Assembly: GCA_009193035.1 (NCBI GenBank)
Contig: SWDT01000272.1
Location: 1-20,081 of the forward strand
Source of the DNA: Halicephalobus mephisto
Lineage: Eukaryota > Nematoda > Chromadorea > Rhabditida > Panagrolaimidae
Direction: 5' to 3'
Length of the DNA: 20,081 bases
Of the stretch, positions 19,881 to 20,081 are shown piece after piece. The position numbers were made by a program, and so were the translations under genes. Below the pieces are notes generated by a model. The model worked only from the letters and a program-made list of their open reading frames with translations. It searched no databases and had not been told where the DNA came from. Positions within the stretch are counted from its first letter, which is position 1, and each line of letters opens with the position of its first letter.

Positions 19881-20081
19881 ATGAACAATGTTAATTTTCT
19901 TACTTTTGGGAAGACAATCAGGGCTGGAGATATATATGACTCTGTCAAACATGAATTTAAAAAAGATTATTCTCTCAAATTTAATTTTGTGCATTTGAAT
20001 AACAATAGTACTCGAAATCAAGTCAATACGATTGGCATTTCGGATATCTGCAACGGATTATGTAATAGTCTTGTGACAACG
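19881..20081 (+). CDS. third member of the GTPase-linked family, N-terminal fragment
   Basis: The open frame of 67 codons runs off the right edge. It begins MNNVNFLTFGKTIRAGDIYD and aligns with the start of the previous gene (ITFGKNIRIGMHYNVV), including a basic, aromatic EF motif and a later TxxICNxL pattern (ISDICNGLCNSL against TCENICNYL). The ATG follows TTTTTCAG by three bases, exactly as AAA plus ATG follows the acceptor in the previous gene. Domains further along are not visible. By analogy it may end in a P-loop GTPase, but that is inference. Confidence 0.7.
   Translation, partial: MNNVNFLTFGKTIRAGDIYDSVKHEFKKDYSLKFNFVHLNNNSTRNQVNTIGISDICNGLCNSLVTT

Noticed and set aside
1..20081. 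CRISPR arrays, tRNA or rRNA genes, complete transposons
   Set aside because: No spaced direct repeats, cloverleaf folds, rRNA-like stretches or transposase motifs were recognised; gene structure is eukaryotic.

Overview
The window looks like nuclear DNA of a nematode. It is strongly AT-rich. Introns are often tiny (43, 43, 46, 47 and 47 bp) with TTTCAG-type acceptors. Most recognisable start codons lie 1 to 12 bases after an unpaired AG acceptor, as expected for spliced-leader trans-splicing. The gene families also fit: an OAC-type acyltransferase 3, an FkbM/Methyltransf_21 type II membrane protein, and a tandem pair of ari-1-like RBR ubiquitin ligases. I cannot name the species.

Layout. 1-1589 (-): three exons of an acyltransferase-3 membrane protein, cut by the left edge and carrying a frameshift. 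1590-3587: no convincing gene. 3588-4596 (+): complete two-exon FkbM-like methyltransferase with one N-terminal membrane anchor. 4650-5687 (+): a possible small gene of three or four exons that I do not recognise. 5762-6549 (-): exon-like but interrupted coding remnants. 7595-9144 and 9976-11521 (-): two three-exon ariadne-1-type RBR E3 genes from a tandem duplication of about 1.8 kb. 11522-13963: non-coding, with inverted repeats. 13964-14116 (+): a small ORF with a signal-peptide-like start. 14323-16047 (+): a P-loop GTPase with a Cys-rich and coiled-coil tail. 16212-19259 (+): a much larger relative with the GTPase domain at its far end, broken by four single-base deletions. 19881-20081 (+): the start of a third family member, cut by the right edge.

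How the parts relate. The two ariadne genes share a central block about 97% identical in DNA, between much more diverged ends. One copy keeps the RING2 catalytic cysteine. The other has leucine there and a cysteine one position later, so it may be an inactive or altered ligase. The GTPase genes form a second local expansion. The first two sit about 165 bp apart in the same direction, as in a nematode operon. The second and third share an N-terminal motif and a near-identical 15-bp palindromic element at the same distance (about 51 bp) upstream of their start codons. This GTPase family is the least familiar and most interesting part of the window.
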